From Prevotella sp. OH937_COT-195 (GTDB lineage Bacteria; Bacteroidota; Bacteroidia; Bacteroidales; Bacteroidaceae): 64,000 bases of DNA. Made by a program: the position numbers and the translations under genes. The stretch is from assembly GCF_003932845.1 (NCBI RefSeq), contig NZ_RQZH01000008.1, forward strand, positions 1 to 64,000, read 5' to 3'. Shown one piece after another: positions 8,963 through 19,204 of this stretch. The notes below the pieces were generated by a model, which ran no database searches, was not told the origin of the DNA, and saw only the letters and a list, made by a program, of their open reading frames with translations. Position 1 is the first letter of the stretch. Each line of letters opens with the position of its first letter.

Positions 8963-9586
8963 TCAATCTTGGTCTTTCTTTACCGGTTCTTTCTTTGCAA
9001 GAATTACAACTTGATATACAAAATCTGTAATCCATTTCTGCGAGAATCCGAGTCGTTTGTTATACTGACGAACGGCTATCACGGCTTTCATTACACCGGC
9101 ATCGCCATAATCATTCTTGGTAAAAATGTCGTTAACGGTCTTCTCGGTCATTCCATATATTATCTTCTTGAAGAATGACGGCAGACGCAACTTGAACTTC
9201 ATCAAATTGCTCATAAGCATCATAAGGTCTTGCGAAAAACCTTGAAATTGTATCATGTACGGCTGTATATCCTGCAACTTGCGACAGTTTTTCTTCAAAC
9301 TGACATCTATCTCTTTGAAAAATTCGTCTGACGTTCCATACATTTCTTTCATCATTTTACGACAATGCCCTTTTTCACCAACACCAAGTTTGTTGTTAAT
9401 CGTTGGCACTTTAAGGGTTGTCTTGAATGTTCTTAAATCCGGGAGCCACGCAAGATTTGTTATCCCGAGACTCGAAGCCATTGATGCCTGAAAATAGACT
9501 CTTACAAGAGTCATGTAGTCTTCCATGCCGCCAACCTTTGACTCGCCACGATCTCTATGTCCGAATATTTTATTTAAAAAACTCAT
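8963..9586 (-). CDS. Uncharacterised Bacteroidales protein
   Basis: A 207-residue protein I cannot assign to a function. It has no signal peptide and no convincing transmembrane helix, is basic and methionine-rich (DLMMLMSNLMKF, KLRLPSFFKKIIYGM), and is predicted largely helical. It is a single-gene unit with its own consensus promoter, 120 nt from the division-gene unit and divergent from rfbA. The conserved-looking tail NKRLGFSQKWITDFVYQVV suggests a structured protein rather than a spurious frame. Confidence 0.7.
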   Translation of the reverse strand: MSFLNKIFGHRDRGESKVGGMEDYMTLVRVYFQASMASSLGITNLAWLPDLRTFKTTLKVPTINNKLGVGEKGHCRKMMKEMYGTSDEFFKEIDVSLKKNCRKLQDIQPYMIQFQGFSQDLMMLMSNLMKFKLRLPSFFKKIIYGMTEKTVNDIFTKNDYGDAGVMKAVIAVRQYNKRLGFSQKWITDFVYQVVILAKKEPVKKDQD

Positions 9587-9606
9587 ATCATCTAAAAATT
9601 TTCGTG

Positions 9607-9637
9607 CAAAAGTACTCTTAATTTATGAAAAAGCAAA
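9607..9637 (-). promoter_or_regulatory. Promoter of the uncharacterised gene at 8963-9586
   Basis: Minus-strand TTTG (9637-9634), 19-nt spacer, TACTTTTG (9614-9607), 20 nt before the ATG. Both elements match the consensus. Confidence 0.7.
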
Positions 9638-9664
9638 ATATTTAATCATATTTCTTGTTTTACG

Positions 9665-9695
9665 ATTGTCATATCAGATTTAATTATTACCTTTG
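9665..9695 (+). promoter_or_regulatory. Promoter of rfbA
   Basis: ATTG at 9665-9668, a 19-nt spacer, then TACCTTTG at 9688-9695, a full match to the -7 element. The leader before ATG 9740 is about 40 nt. Confidence 0.6.
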
Positions 9696-9739
9696 CAACG
9701 ATTTTTGCAAAAAGGCTTTTTGGAATAAAACATTTTCAA

Positions 9740-10615
9740 ATGAAAGGAATAGTTCTTGCCGGAGGTAGCGGTACACGTCTCTACCCGATAACTAAAGGTA
9801 TAAGTAAGCAGTTAATACCAATATTTGACAAACCGATGATATACTACCCTATCTCGGCATTGATGCTGGCAGGCATAAGGGACATTCTCATTATTTCCAC
9901 GCCACACGATTTGCCAAGTTTCCGCCGTTTGTTCGGTAACGGGAAAGATATCGGTGTAAATTTCGAATATGCCGAACAGCCATCACCCGACGGATTGGCA
10001 CAAGCATTCATCATTGGCGAAAAATTTATCGGTGATGATTGTGCTTGTCTCGTACTCGGAGACAACATTTTTCATGGTACGGGGTTTACCGAGTTATTGA
10101 AGCAAAGTGTTGCAGATGCCGAGAACGAAGGTAAAGCAACGGTTTTCGGATATTATGTCAACGACCCTGAAAGATACGGCGTTGCAGAATTTGATGCAGA
10201 CGGAAATTGTCTTTCAATTGAAGAAAAACCACAAAATCCTAAAAGTAACTATGCCGTGGTCGGACTATATTTCTACCCAAACAGTGTAGTGAATATTGCA
10301 AAGAGCATTAAGCCAAGTGCACGAGGGGAACTTGAAATCACAACAGTAAACCAAGAATATCTAAAACAGAAAAATCTTAAGGTACAGACTTTGCAACGCG
10401 GATTTGCATGGCTCGACACGGGAACGCACGACAGTCTGTCTGAAGCAAGTACTTTCATAGAAGTTATAGAGAAGCGTCAGGGACTTAAAATTGCATGCCT
10501 CGAAGAGATTGCATACAATAACGGATGGATTGGCAAAGAGCAGTTGATTAAACTTGCACAACCAATGCTCAAAAACGAATATGGGAAATATATTAAAAAT
10601 CTTGTAAGCGAATAA
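9740..10615 (+). CDS. rfbA: Glucose-1-phosphate thymidylyltransferase
   Basis: Makes dTDP-glucose from glucose-1-phosphate and dTTP, the entry step to dTDP-rhamnose and related sugars of surface polysaccharides. The 291-residue length and the N-terminal nucleotide-binding signature [17 protein letters not shown], with [12 protein letters not shown] and VLGDNIFHG, match RfbA/RmlA. The rest of the rml pathway is absent here; the gene directly downstream is a Wzc-type chain-length kinase. Confidence 0.95.
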   Translation: MKGIVLAGGSGTRLYPITKGISKQLIPIFDKPMIYYPISALMLAGIRDILIISTPHDLPSFRRLFGNGKDIGVNFEYAEQPSPDGLAQAFIIGEKFIGDDCACLVLGDNIFHGTGFTELLKQSVADAENEGKATVFGYYVNDPERYGVAEFDADGNCLSIEEKPQNPKSNYAVVGLYFYPNSVVNIAKSIKPSARGELEITTVNQEYLKQKNLKVQTLQRGFAWLDTGTHDSLSEASTFIEVIEKRQGLKIACLEEIAYNNGWIGKEQLIKLAQPMLKNEYGKYIKNLVSE

Positions 10616-10646
10616 ACCAATATATACAAAATATACACATATAATT

Positions 10647-13079
10647 ATGTTTATGGAAGAAAAAAAGAATTACGAAGTTGTAAATATAGAAGAAGAGGAG
10701 CAATCGTCATTTAGTTTTGCGTCAATATACGCAGCATTCATTCTCAATTGGAAATGGTTCGTGCTGTCACTGATAATATGTATCGGACTCGCTACGGCAT
10801 ATCTGAGATATAAAACACCAATATATCAAACAACGGCACAATTATTAATAAAAGCTCCCGAGAAAAGTTCCGCAAGCAATAATATAAGGAATACTCTTTC
10901 CACCGGAATAGTAAATAACAACGAAGGAATACTTAATGAAATACAGATCCTTCGCTCGCAACGACTTTCAGAACAAGCGGTAAAAGATCTTAAATTGTAT
11001 GTGAAATACATAAGACACGGTCGAATTAACGATGTAATGATGTACAAAAACAACTATCTCAACGTTGATTTAGATCCGGCAAGCCTAAAGAATCTTTTAG
11101 AAAATATTGTTCTCGAAATTAAACGAGAAAACAACGCATTCATAGTTCAAGGAACTGCAGGAACTACGGAAATAAACCAAACAATAAAATCTCTTCCAGC
11201 ATCTATAAAGACAAGTGTTGGAACTATATCATTCACTGCAAATCCAAACGCATCCTTGAAAGAAGGAAACGAGATGACTGTTGTCATAAATTCTCCGAAA
11301 AAAGCTTCACTTAAATATGTTTCATCATTGGAAGCATCGGTCATGGACGAGACTTCCATAGCAATACTCACACTAAAAGACGAAAGTCCTATCCGTGCCT
11401 CTGATTTCCTCAAGCAACTTGTAATATGTTACAACCGTCAGGCAAACGATGACAAGAATCAAGTGGCATATCGCACCGAAGAGTTCATTAACAGCCGGTT
11501 AGAGAAAATCAATGCGGAACTTAACAGCACCGAGGGAGAACTTGAAGCATACAAGAGACGCAATAGAATGGTGGAACTTGAAATAAACAGTAGTGCCGCA
11601 TTTGCCAACAGCAACGAGTTTGAAAAGCAACTTGCAACGGCAAACACCCAATTACTATTGTTGAACGAACTTAGTTCATACATGAGAGATCCGGGAAACA
11701 AATATCAGGTAATACCTTCGAACGTTGGACTCTCAGACGGTGCATCAACACAACTCATAAGTCGTTACAATCAAGTAGTCATTGAACGTAACCGTATGTT
11801 GAAGACCGCAAGCGAATCAAGTCCGGTGGTAACACCTCTAACAGACGAACTCAACGACCTCTCATCAAGCATACAGCAGGCTCTCGGCCAACAACGCCGC
11901 ACGGTAGAGATTCAACGTAATTCAATAGCTTCGCAGTACGGACAATATGCCGGACAGATACAACAAACCCCCGGACAAGAACGAATGTTGACCCAAATCG
12001 GTCGTCAACAAGAAGTAAAATCCGGACTTTACCTCATGTTGTTGCAGAAAAGAGAAGAGAATTCCATATCTCTTGCGGCAACGGCAGACAAAGGCAAACT
12101 AATTGACGACCCTGCATACTCAGGAATGATAAGCCCAAATCACAAAATAATTTTCCTTATAGCAATTATTATTGCCATAGGATTACCATCACTGATTTTG
12201 TACCTTATCAGTATATTCAGATACAAGATAGAAGGTCATGATGATGTCGAAAAACTTACAAAACTCCCGATAATTGCCTATGTTGCGGTGGCAAGCGAAA
12301 CGGCTAAGACAAAGGCAGGAATTGTAGTACACGAAAATCAGAACAATCAAATGGAAGAAATCTTCCGTTCAATGCGAACAAACCTACAATTTATGCTGAA
12401 AGAAAACGAGAAAGTTGTAATGTTCACATCATCAACCTCGGGAGAGGGGAAAACTTTCAATGCCGCCAATCTTGCGGTAAGTTTCGCTCTTCTTGGGAAA
12501 AAAGTTGCATTGATGGGGCTTGACATACGCAAACCCCGATTGGCAGAACTATTTGAACTGAAAGACCATTATCACGGCATCACACCACTGTTGTTAAACG
12601 AAAACCCGACGTGGGAAATGATTCATGAGCATATTATAAAATCAGGGATAAACGATAATCTCGAATTTCTGCTTGCCGGGCCTATCCCGCCAAATCCCAC
12701 AGAAATTCTTGCACGCAAATCTCTTGACAAGATAGTAAACATTATGCGCGATAAATATGATTTCATTATCATTGACACCGCTCCGGTCGGTCTCGTAACA
12801 GATACTCTACAGATAGGACGCGTATCCGATGCGACAATATATGTATGTCGCGCCGACTATACGCCGAAAGCAAGTTTCAATCTTATAAACAGACTCGCAA
12901 AAGAGAAGAAACTTCCTAACATGGCATTAGTATTAAACGGCATTGATATGTCCAAAAAGAAATACGGTTATTATTATGGATACGGCAATTATGGTAAATA
13001 CGGACGATATGGAAGTTATGGTCAATATGGCAACAGTCATTATGCAAACAAGAACGACAGTTCGATAAAACTTAAATAA
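10647..13079 (+). CDS. Wzc-type polysaccharide co-polymerase / tyrosine autokinase
   Basis: An inner-membrane protein controlling export and chain length of capsule or exopolysaccharide. The 810 residues comprise a Wzz-type N terminus with a transmembrane helix near 32-52, a long periplasmic coiled-coil region, a second helix near 505-530, and a cytoplasmic BY-kinase domain: Walker A SSTSGEGKT near 597-605, Walker A' MGLDIRKPRL near 622, Walker B FIIIDTAP near 706. The C-terminal tail (about 772-798) holds 11 tyrosines in a YG-repeat pattern, the autophosphorylation cluster. No flippase, polymerase or glycosyltransferase genes are adjacent, so it probably serves a locus elsewhere. ATG 10653 is an alternative start. 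Confidence 0.93.
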   Translation: MFMEEKKNYEVVNIEEEEQSSFSFASIYAAFILNWKWFVLSLIICIGLATAYLRYKTPIYQTTAQLLIKAPEKSSASNNIRNTLSTGIVNNNEGILNEIQILRSQRLSEQAVKDLKLYVKYIRHGRINDVMMYKNNYLNVDLDPASLKNLLENIVLEIKRENNAFIVQGTAGTTEINQTIKSLPASIKTSVGTISFTANPNASLKEGNEMTVVINSPKKASLKYVSSLEASVMDETSIAILTLKDESPIRASDFLKQLVICYNRQANDDKNQVAYRTEEFINSRLEKINAELNSTEGELEAYKRRNRMVELEINSSAAFANSNEFEKQLATANTQLLLLNELSSYMRDPGNKYQVIPSNVGLSDGASTQLISRYNQVVIERNRMLKTASESSPVVTPLTDELNDLSSSIQQALGQQRRTVEIQRNSIASQYGQYAGQIQQTPGQERMLTQIGRQQEVKSGLYLMLLQKREENSISLAATADKGKLIDDPAYSGMISPNHKIIFLIAIIIAIGLPSLILYLISIFRYKIEGHDDVEKLTKLPIIAYVAVASETAKTKAGIVVHENQNNQMEEIFRSMRTNLQFMLKENEKVVMFTSSTSGEGKTFNAANLAVSFALLGKKVALMGLDIRKPRLAELFELKDHYHGITPLLLNENPTWEMIHEHIIKSGINDNLEFLLAGPIPPNPTEILARKSLDKIVNIMRDKYDFIIIDTAPVGLVTDTLQIGRVSDATIYVCRADYTPKASFNLINRLAKEKKLPNMALVLNGIDMSKKKYGYYYGYGNYGKYGRYGSYGQYGNSHYANKNDSSIKLK

Positions 13080-13083
13080 CATT

Positions 13084-13123
13084 TATAAATGGCATGTCTG
13101 TTTTTTCAGACATGCCATTTATA
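13084..13123. terminator. Strong terminator after the Wzc-type gene
   Basis: A perfect 17-bp inverted repeat (13084-13100 and 13107-13123) closes a loop of six T. It separates the rfbA-wzc unit from carB. Confidence 0.8.
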
Positions 13124-13171
13124 ATATATAATTATAGAAATCTGAAAACGTATTATAATTAATATCACAAA

Positions 13172-16100
13172 ATGAAGAAAGAACTAAAAAAGGTACTCGT
13201 GCTTGGCTCGGGCGCACTGAAAATCGGACAGGCAGGCGAATTCGACTATTCAGGCTCACAAGCATTGAAAGCTTTGAGGGAAGAAGGCGTTAACTCTGTA
13301 CTCGTAAATCCTAACATTGCAACAATACAAACCAGTGAGGGAATTGCAGATAAAGTTTATTTCCAGCCGGTAAATACTCATTTTGTCAAAGAGATAATAA
13401 AAAAAGAAAGACCTGACGGCATATTACTCGCTTTCGGAGGTCAGACAGCACTGAACTGCGGAACAGAACTTTACCTAAACGGGACACTAAAAGAGCACGG
13501 AGTGGAAGTTCTCGGAACAAGTGTCGAAGCCATAATGAATACCGAGGATCGTGACTTGTTCGTGAAGAAACTTGACGAGATAGGAATGAAAACTCCTGTA
13601 AGTCATGCTGTAGAGAACATAGACGATGCACTGAAAGCTGCACGTGAAATAGGTTTCCCGATAATGATTCGATCTGCATACGCACTTGGCGGTCTCGGTT
13701 CGGGAATCTGTACCGATGAAAAAGCATTCAAGAATCTTGCCGAGAGTGCATTCACATTCGCACCGCAAATACTCGTGGAAGAGAGTTTGAAAGGTTGGAA
13801 AGAAATTGAGTTCGAATGCATACGCGACGCAAACGATCATTGTTTTACCGTGGCATCAATGGAAAACTTCGACCCGTTGGGCATACACACAGGCGAATCA
13901 ATAGTCGTTGCCCCCATCTGCTCACTAACAAAGGAGCAGGTTGAGATGTTGCAAGACATATCAAGACGTTGCGTGCGGCACCTTAACATAATCGGAGAGT
14001 GTAACATTCAGTTTGCATTCAATGCCGAGACAAACGACTACCGCATAATCGAAATCAACGCACGATTGTCTCGCTCATCGGCACTCGCTTCCAAAGCCAC
14101 CGGTTATCCATTGGCATTCGTGGCTGCAAAAATTGCTTTGGGATATACTCTCGACCGTATAGGAGAGATGGGAACACCCAACTCTGCATACATGGCTCCG
14201 AAACTTGACTATATGATTTGCAAGATACCAAGATGGGATATGACAAAATTTGCCGGTGTAAGCCGAATTATTGGTTCAAGCATGAAATCGGTAGGCGAAA
14301 TAATGAGCATAGGTCGATCGTTCGAGGAAATGATACAGAAAGGTCTGCGAATGATAGGACAAGGTATGCATGGTTTCGTCGGAAACGATCACACACGCTT
14401 CGAGAATCTCAACGAAGAATTACAGAACCCTACCGATCTGCGCATCTTTGCCATCGCACAAGCATTGGAAGAAGGATATACCGTCGAACAGATAGAGCAA
14501 CTCACGAAAATCGACGTGTGGTTCATATCAAGACTAAAAAACATCGTTGACATAAAGCACGAACTACAAGAATACGACACATTGGGAAACGTACCCGACA
14601 AATTGTTGATGAAAGCCAAGCAGACCGGCTTTTCCGATTTCCAAATAGCACGATTCGTACAGAAGCCTAAGAGCGGAAACATGGAGAAAGAAAATCTCTC
14701 TGTAAGAAACCATCGAAAGGAACGAGGTATATTGCCATCGGTAAAACGAATAAACACTGTGGCAAGCGAACATCCGGAACTAACCAATTATCTCTATTTC
14801 ACATATCTGCCACTCGTAGAACCGACAAACTCTGACAAGATGAGTACCGAGGAATGGCGCAATACGGTAGAAGAAACCGGAATAAAGGTACAAAACGACA
14901 TACCTTATTACAAGAACGAGAAATCGGTGGTAGTTCTCGGGTCGGGAGCATACCGCATCGGATCGAGCGTGGAATTCGATTGGTGTTCGGTAAATGCGAT
15001 AAATACTGCACGCAAGTTGGGATACAAGTCGATAATGATAAACTACAATCCCGAAACAGTATCAACAGACTATGACATTTGTGACCGTCTCTATTTCGAT
15101 GAACTTTCGATGGAGCGCGTACTTGACGTGATAGACCTCGAAGAGCCGCGAGGAGTAATCGTAAGCGTGGGAGGACAGATTCCAAACAATCTCGCCATGA
15201 AACTGCATCGCCAGAGCATACCCGTACTCGGAACAAGTCCGGTGGATATAGACCGGGCAGAGAACCGTGACAAATTCTCGGCAATGCTCGACAAACTGGG
15301 TATTGACCAGCCTGCATGGCGTGCACTTACATCAACCGATGATATCAAGGAGTTTGTCTCCGAAGTGGGTTTTCCGGTATTGGTGCGCCCGTCGTATGTA
15401 CTATCCGGTGCAGCCATGAATGTCTGCTATGATAACGAAGAATTGGAACGCTTCTTGAAAATGGCCACCGAAGTATCAAAAGAGTTTCCTGTCGTTGTAA
15501 GTCAGTTCATGCAGGAGACGAAAGAGATTGAATTTGATGCCGTTGCCGACAAAGGCAATATCGTGGAATATGCCATATCAGAACATGTGGAATATGCAGG
15601 AGTACACTCCGGAGATGCCACAATGGTATTTCCCGCACAACACATATACTTCTCAACCATACGCCAAATAAAGAAAATTTCTCGTAAAATTGCAGAGGAG
15701 CTCAACATATCGGGTCCATTCAACATACAATTCCTCGCAAAGAATCGTGAGTTGAAAGTAATAGAGTGCAACCTGCGAGCATCGCGTTCGTTCCCATTCG
15801 TATCAAAGATTTTGAAGTGTAACTTCATTGATACCGCCACGAAGATTATGCTTGATGCTCCTTACGAGAAACCCGGAAAGAACGAGTTCGACATTGATAG
15901 GATTGGCGTGAAAGCCTCTCAATTCTCGTTTGCCAGACTACAAAATGCCGACCCCGTGTTGGGTGTTGACATGTCATCTACCGGCGAAGTGGGTTGCATA
16001 GGCGATGACTTGCACGAAGCACTGCTCAATGCACTCATAGCAACAGGATACAGACTGCCGAAGCGCAACGGAGGCTCCATCCTTATATCATCAGGAGGAG

Positions 16101-16477
16101 CAAAAGGAAAGGTCTCGCTCCTCGAACCGGCACGTCAATTGGTAAAGAACGGTTATAGAATTTACGCCACACCGGGTACTGCGAATTTCTTTAAGGAAAA
16201 CGATGTTGAAACAACAGCAGTGGCATGGCCTGACGAGGGAGGAGAGAACAACGTAATGGACATGATTGCCGAACACACATTCGACCTCATCATAAACGAG
16301 CCGAAAAACCATTCCAACCGCGAATTAACCAATGGCTACCGCATACGCCGCGGTGCCATCGACCACAACATTCCGCTAATGACAAACGTTCGTCTCGCAA
16401 AGGCATTCATTGAGGCTTTCTGCGCCATGCCGCTTGAAAAAATAAAAATAAAGAGTTGGCAGGAATACAACGCATAA
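13172..16477 (+). CDS. carB: Carbamoyl-phosphate synthase, large subunit
   Basis: Makes carbamoyl phosphate for pyrimidine and arginine synthesis. At 1101 residues it is slightly longer than the usual 1060-1080. Two homologous synthetase halves are visible, each opening with a GSG motif (VLVLGSGALKIGQAGEFDY near residue 9; VVVLGSGAYRIGSSVEFDW near 588), each with an ATP-grasp domain, followed by an MGS-like allosteric domain (ILISSGGAKGKVSLLEPA, near 970). The small subunit carA is not adjacent, so the glutaminase partner must be encoded elsewhere. It is transcribed alone between two terminators. Confidence 0.95.
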   Translation: MKKELKKVLVLGSGALKIGQAGEFDYSGSQALKALREEGVNSVLVNPNIATIQTSEGIADKVYFQPVNTHFVKEIIKKERPDGILLAFGGQTALNCGTELYLNGTLKEHGVEVLGTSVEAIMNTEDRDLFVKKLDEIGMKTPVSHAVENIDDALKAAREIGFPIMIRSAYALGGLGSGICTDEKAFKNLAESAFTFAPQILVEESLKGWKEIEFECIRDANDHCFTVASMENFDPLGIHTGESIVVAPICSLTKEQVEMLQDISRRCVRHLNIIGECNIQFAFNAETNDYRIIEINARLSRSSALASKATGYPLAFVAAKIALGYTLDRIGEMGTPNSAYMAPKLDYMICKIPRWDMTKFAGVSRIIGSSMKSVGEIMSIGRSFEEMIQKGLRMIGQGMHGFVGNDHTRFENLNEELQNPTDLRIFAIAQALEEGYTVEQIEQLTKIDVWFISRLKNIVDIKHELQEYDTLGNVPDKLLMKAKQTGFSDFQIARFVQKPKSGNMEKENLSVRNHRKERGILPSVKRINTVASEHPELTNYLYFTYLPLVEPTNSDKMSTEEWRNTVEETGIKVQNDIPYYKNEKSVVVLGSGAYRIGSSVEFDWCSVNAINTARKLGYKSIMINYNPETVSTDYDICDRLYFDELSMERVLDVIDLEEPRGVIVSVGGQIPNNLAMKLHRQSIPVLGTSPVDIDRAENRDKFSAMLDKLGIDQPAWRALTSTDDIKEFVSEVGFPVLVRPSYVLSGAAMNVCYDNEELERFLKMATEVSKEFPVVVSQFMQETKEIEFDAVADKGNIVEYAISEHVEYAGVHSGDATMVFPAQHIYFSTIRQIKKISRKIAEELNISGPFNIQFLAKNRELKVIECNLRASRSFPFVSKILKCNFIDTATKIMLDAPYEKPGKNEFDIDRIGVKASQFSFARLQNADPVLGVDMSSTGEVGCIGDDLHEALLNALIATGYRLPKRNGGSILISSGGAKGKVSLLEPARQLVKNGYRIYATPGTANFFKENDVETTAVAWPDEGGENNVMDMIAEHTFDLIINEPKNHSNRELTNGYRIRRGAIDHNIPLMTNVRLAKAFIEAFCAMPLEKIKIKSWQEYNA

Positions 16478-16501
16478 CATACTGAACAAAACAAACATAT
16501 T

Positions 16502-16555
16502 AGGTGAAATCCATACCCACTTCATAAATCGAAGCAAATATGGATTTCGCCTTTC
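16502..16555. terminator. Terminator between convergent carB and glyA
   Basis: AGGTGAAATCCATA at 16502-16515 pairs with TATGGATTTCGCCT at 16539-16552 over 14 positions with one wobble. A second short inverted repeat (ATCCGA...TCGGAT, 16573-16601) may serve glyA. Confidence 0.65.
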
Positions 16556-16619
16556 ATATCCAACCGGCAATTATCCGAAAATGGTCTTGATTTTATCGGA
16601 TATTACCATTTTAATACTT

Positions 16620-17900
16620 TTAATAAGCAAACAAAGGATAATCTTTCATCGTCTCATTTACACGGGCACGAACACCGGCGATAACCTCTTCGTTCTCCGG
16701 ATCGTTAAGAACAGTCTCGATGAGTTCTGCGATAAGTACCATCAAGTCTTCCTTTGCACCGCGTGTAGTGATGGCCGGAGTACCGAGACGCAGACCTGAA
16801 GTCTGGAATGCAGAACGTGTATCGAACGGTACCATGTTCTTGTTTACGGTAATGTCGGCTGCAACGAGCGCATTTTCTGCGACCTTACCGGTAAGATCTG
16901 GATATTTTGAACGCAGGTCAACAAGCATTGAGTGGTTGTCCGTACCACCGCTTACAATGTTGAAGCCACGTTTTACGAGTTCGTCTGCAAGAACACTTGC
17001 ATTCTTTTTCACCTGCTTTGCCCATTCCTTGAATTCAGGCTGCAATGCTTCGCCGAAAGCAACCGCCTTTGCTGCGATGACATGTTCCAGCGGACCGCCT
17101 TGCTGTCCCGGGAAAACTGCGCTGTTGAGCAGTTGGCTCATCATCTTCACAGCCCCCTTCGGCGTCTTCAGCCCCCAAGGGTTCTCGAAGTCTTTACCCA
17201 TCAATATGATACCGCCACGAGGACCGCGCAGTGTCTTGTGCGTCGTTGATGTCACGATGTGAGCATATTTTACGGGATTGTCAAGCAATCCGGCTGCTAT
17301 GAGACCTGCGGGGTGCGCCATATCCACCATGAGCAATGCGCCCACTTTGTCGGCAATTTCACGCATGCGCTTGTAGTCCCATTCACGACTATATGCCGAC
17401 CCGCCACCGATAATAAGTTTCGGTTTGTGTTCTAATGCAAGTGCTTCCATCTCATTATAGTCAACACGGCCGGTCTCTTTGTTGAGGTTATAACCTACGG
17501 GGTTATAGAGAATACCGCTTGTGTTAACGTGCGACCCGTGTGAAAGGTGCCCTCCGTGATCGAGGTTCATTCCCATGAATGTGTCGCCCGGCTTCAATAT
17601 TGCGAGTAGAACGGCGGCATTAGCTTGTGCTCCAGAGTGTGGCTGTACGTTTGCATATTCTGCACCGAAGAGTTCTTTCACGCGCTCGATAGCGATGTTC
17701 TCCACTTGGTCAACCACCTGACATCCACCGTAATAACGCTTGCCGGGATAGCCTTCGGCATACTTGTTTGTGAGGTATGAGCCCATGGCTTCCATTACCT
17801 CGTCACTAACAAAATTCTCAGAAGCAATCAACTCCATACCTTTCAGTTGGCGTTGGTGCTCTTTCTCAATCAACTCAAAAATCTGATTGTCTCTTTTCAT
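16620..17900 (-). CDS. glyA: Serine hydroxymethyltransferase
   Basis: PLP enzyme converting serine and tetrahydrofolate to glycine and 5,10-methylene-tetrahydrofolate, the main one-carbon source. The 426-residue protein is full length. Lys222 in [15 protein letters not shown] is the PLP-binding lysine; [13 protein letters not shown] near residue 47 and SGAQANAAV near 89 are family signatures. It is a single-gene unit with a textbook Bacteroidetes promoter. The glycine it makes is the substrate of the glycine cleavage operon at 44.5-51.3 kb. Confidence 0.97.
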   Translation of the reverse strand: MKRDNQIFELIEKEHQRQLKGMELIASENFVSDEVMEAMGSYLTNKYAEGYPGKRYYGGCQVVDQVENIAIERVKELFGAEYANVQPHSGAQANAAVLLAILKPGDTFMGMNLDHGGHLSHGSHVNTSGILYNPVGYNLNKETGRVDYNEMEALALEHKPKLIIGGGSAYSREWDYKRMREIADKVGALLMVDMAHPAGLIAAGLLDNPVKYAHIVTSTTHKTLRGPRGGIILMGKDFENPWGLKTPKGAVKMMSQLLNSAVFPGQQGGPLEHVIAAKAVAFGEALQPEFKEWAKQVKKNASVLADELVKRGFNIVSGGTDNHSMLVDLRSKYPDLTGKVAENALVAADITVNKNMVPFDTRSAFQTSGLRLGTPAITTRGAKEDLMVLIAELIETVLNDPENEEVIAGVRARVNETMKDYPLFAY

Positions 17901-17940
17901 GTGTTTTTTATTAATGTAATAAGGTTTCTTATTTAGTCTG

Positions 17941-17972
17941 CAAAGTTAGTGCAAGAAGTACACATAACCAAA
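17941..17972 (-). promoter_or_regulatory. Promoter of glyA
   Basis: Minus-strand TTTG (17972-17969), a 20-nt spacer and TAACTTTG (17948-17941), 40 nt before the ATG. Both boxes are perfect. Confidence 0.75.
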
Positions 17973-18053
17973 TATTTAACTGCTTTTTTCGTTCTCTGTT
18001 TAACAATACGAAAATGTATTACATGTTTATGTAATCGCCCAAGCAGTGATTTG

Positions 18054-19169
18054 TCATTCGGAATTCAAATGATTCCAGCCTTGCGCTTTCAACTCAAAAT
18101 CTTGATTGTCTCGGCTCACGAGCATCAGTCCCAGTTCCGGTTTTGTGATATGACCAATAAGATGCACGTCATCGATGTTCTTTATCTTTTCATGGTCTCC
18201 TATGGGTACGGTAAAGACAAGTTCGTAGTCTTCTCCTCCATTTAAAGCGCACGTTGTCACGTTCAGGTTCATTTCCTCTGCCATTACCGCTGTTTGGTAG
18301 TCAATGGGCAGGTTTTTCTCGAATATTCTGCAACCTGTTCCCGACTGCCTGCATATATGGTGCAATTCTGAAGAAAGTCCGTCGCTGATGTCCATCATTG
18401 CCGTAGGACGTATCCCCGCCTCCTTTAATTTGGCTATTATATCCCCTCTTGCCTCTGCTTTCAGTTGTCTTTGCAGCAGATATTCTCTTCCTGCGAAATC
18501 CGGTTGGAAATCTTTCAGACTTGCCGCCTCTTGTCTGAAAGCGGCAAGTTTTGCGTTGTATGTGCCGTCTTTCTTCGCTTCTTTTATTCTTTTGTTAAGT
18601 TCGTCAATCTGTTGATAATATACGCTTTTTTCTCTTTCGAGCAGTTGCAGTCCCATATATGCAGCACCGAGGTCGCCGCTCACGCACACGAGATCTGTAT
18701 CGCGTGCTCCATTTCTATATACAATTTCCTCTTCTTCGGCATCTCCGATACATGTAATACTTATGGCAAGTCCCGTAAGTGAAGACGTGGTGTCTCCTCC
18801 CACAATGTCAACGTTCCATTTCCGGCATGCCTCACGTATTCCATCGTAAAGCGTTTCTATGTCTTCAACATTGAAACGTTTGCTCAATGCGAGGTTTACG
18901 AGAAGTTGTCTCGGTGTGCCGTTCATGGCAAAAATATCGCTGATGTTAACCATGGCTGCCTTGTATCCGAGATTTCCGAGGTCTGTATATGTAAGGTCAA
19001 AGTGTACTCCCTCCATGAGCATGTCGGTTGTGGTCAACACCTTTGTTTCGGGATAAGACAGTACAGCACAATCGTCGCCCACACCTTTCAGCGTGGACGA
19101 CTGTTGCGGTTTTATGTCATTTGTGAGTCGGCCGATAAGTCCGAACTCTCCAATCTTTGATATTTCCAA
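18054..19169 (-). CDS. thiL: Thiamine-monophosphate kinase
   Basis: Phosphorylates thiamine monophosphate to the cofactor thiamine diphosphate. The 371-residue protein shows the AIR-synthase-like fold motifs: GVGDDCAVL (residues 26-34), TTDMLMEGVHF, MVNISDIFAMNGTPR and IVGGDTTSS. A charged insertion of roughly 50 residues (about 185-240, rich in Lys and Glu, beginning near LLEREKSVYYQQIDELNKRI) splits the C-terminal half and makes it longer than the 325-residue E. coli enzyme. It is the last gene of the sppA-lpxK-punA-thiL unit, 35 nt after punA. No TPP riboswitch is visible. Confidence 0.93.
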   Translation of the reverse strand: MEISKIGEFGLIGRLTNDIKPQQSSTLKGVGDDCAVLSYPETKVLTTTDMLMEGVHFDLTYTDLGNLGYKAAMVNISDIFAMNGTPRQLLVNLALSKRFNVEDIETLYDGIREACRKWNVDIVGGDTTSSLTGLAISITCIGDAEEEEIVYRNGARDTDLVCVSGDLGAAYMGLQLLEREKSVYYQQIDELNKRIKEAKKDGTYNAKLAAFRQEAASLKDFQPDFAGREYLLQRQLKAEARGDIIAKLKEAGIRPTAMMDISDGLSSELHHICRQSGTGCRIFEKNLPIDYQTAVMAEEMNLNVTTCALNGGEDYELVFTVPIGDHEKIKNIDDVHLIGHITKPELGLMLVSRDNQDFELKAQGWNHLNSE

Positions 19170-19204
19170 TTTACTGAATTGTTGTTTTTTACGAAGAAAG
19201 GTTA

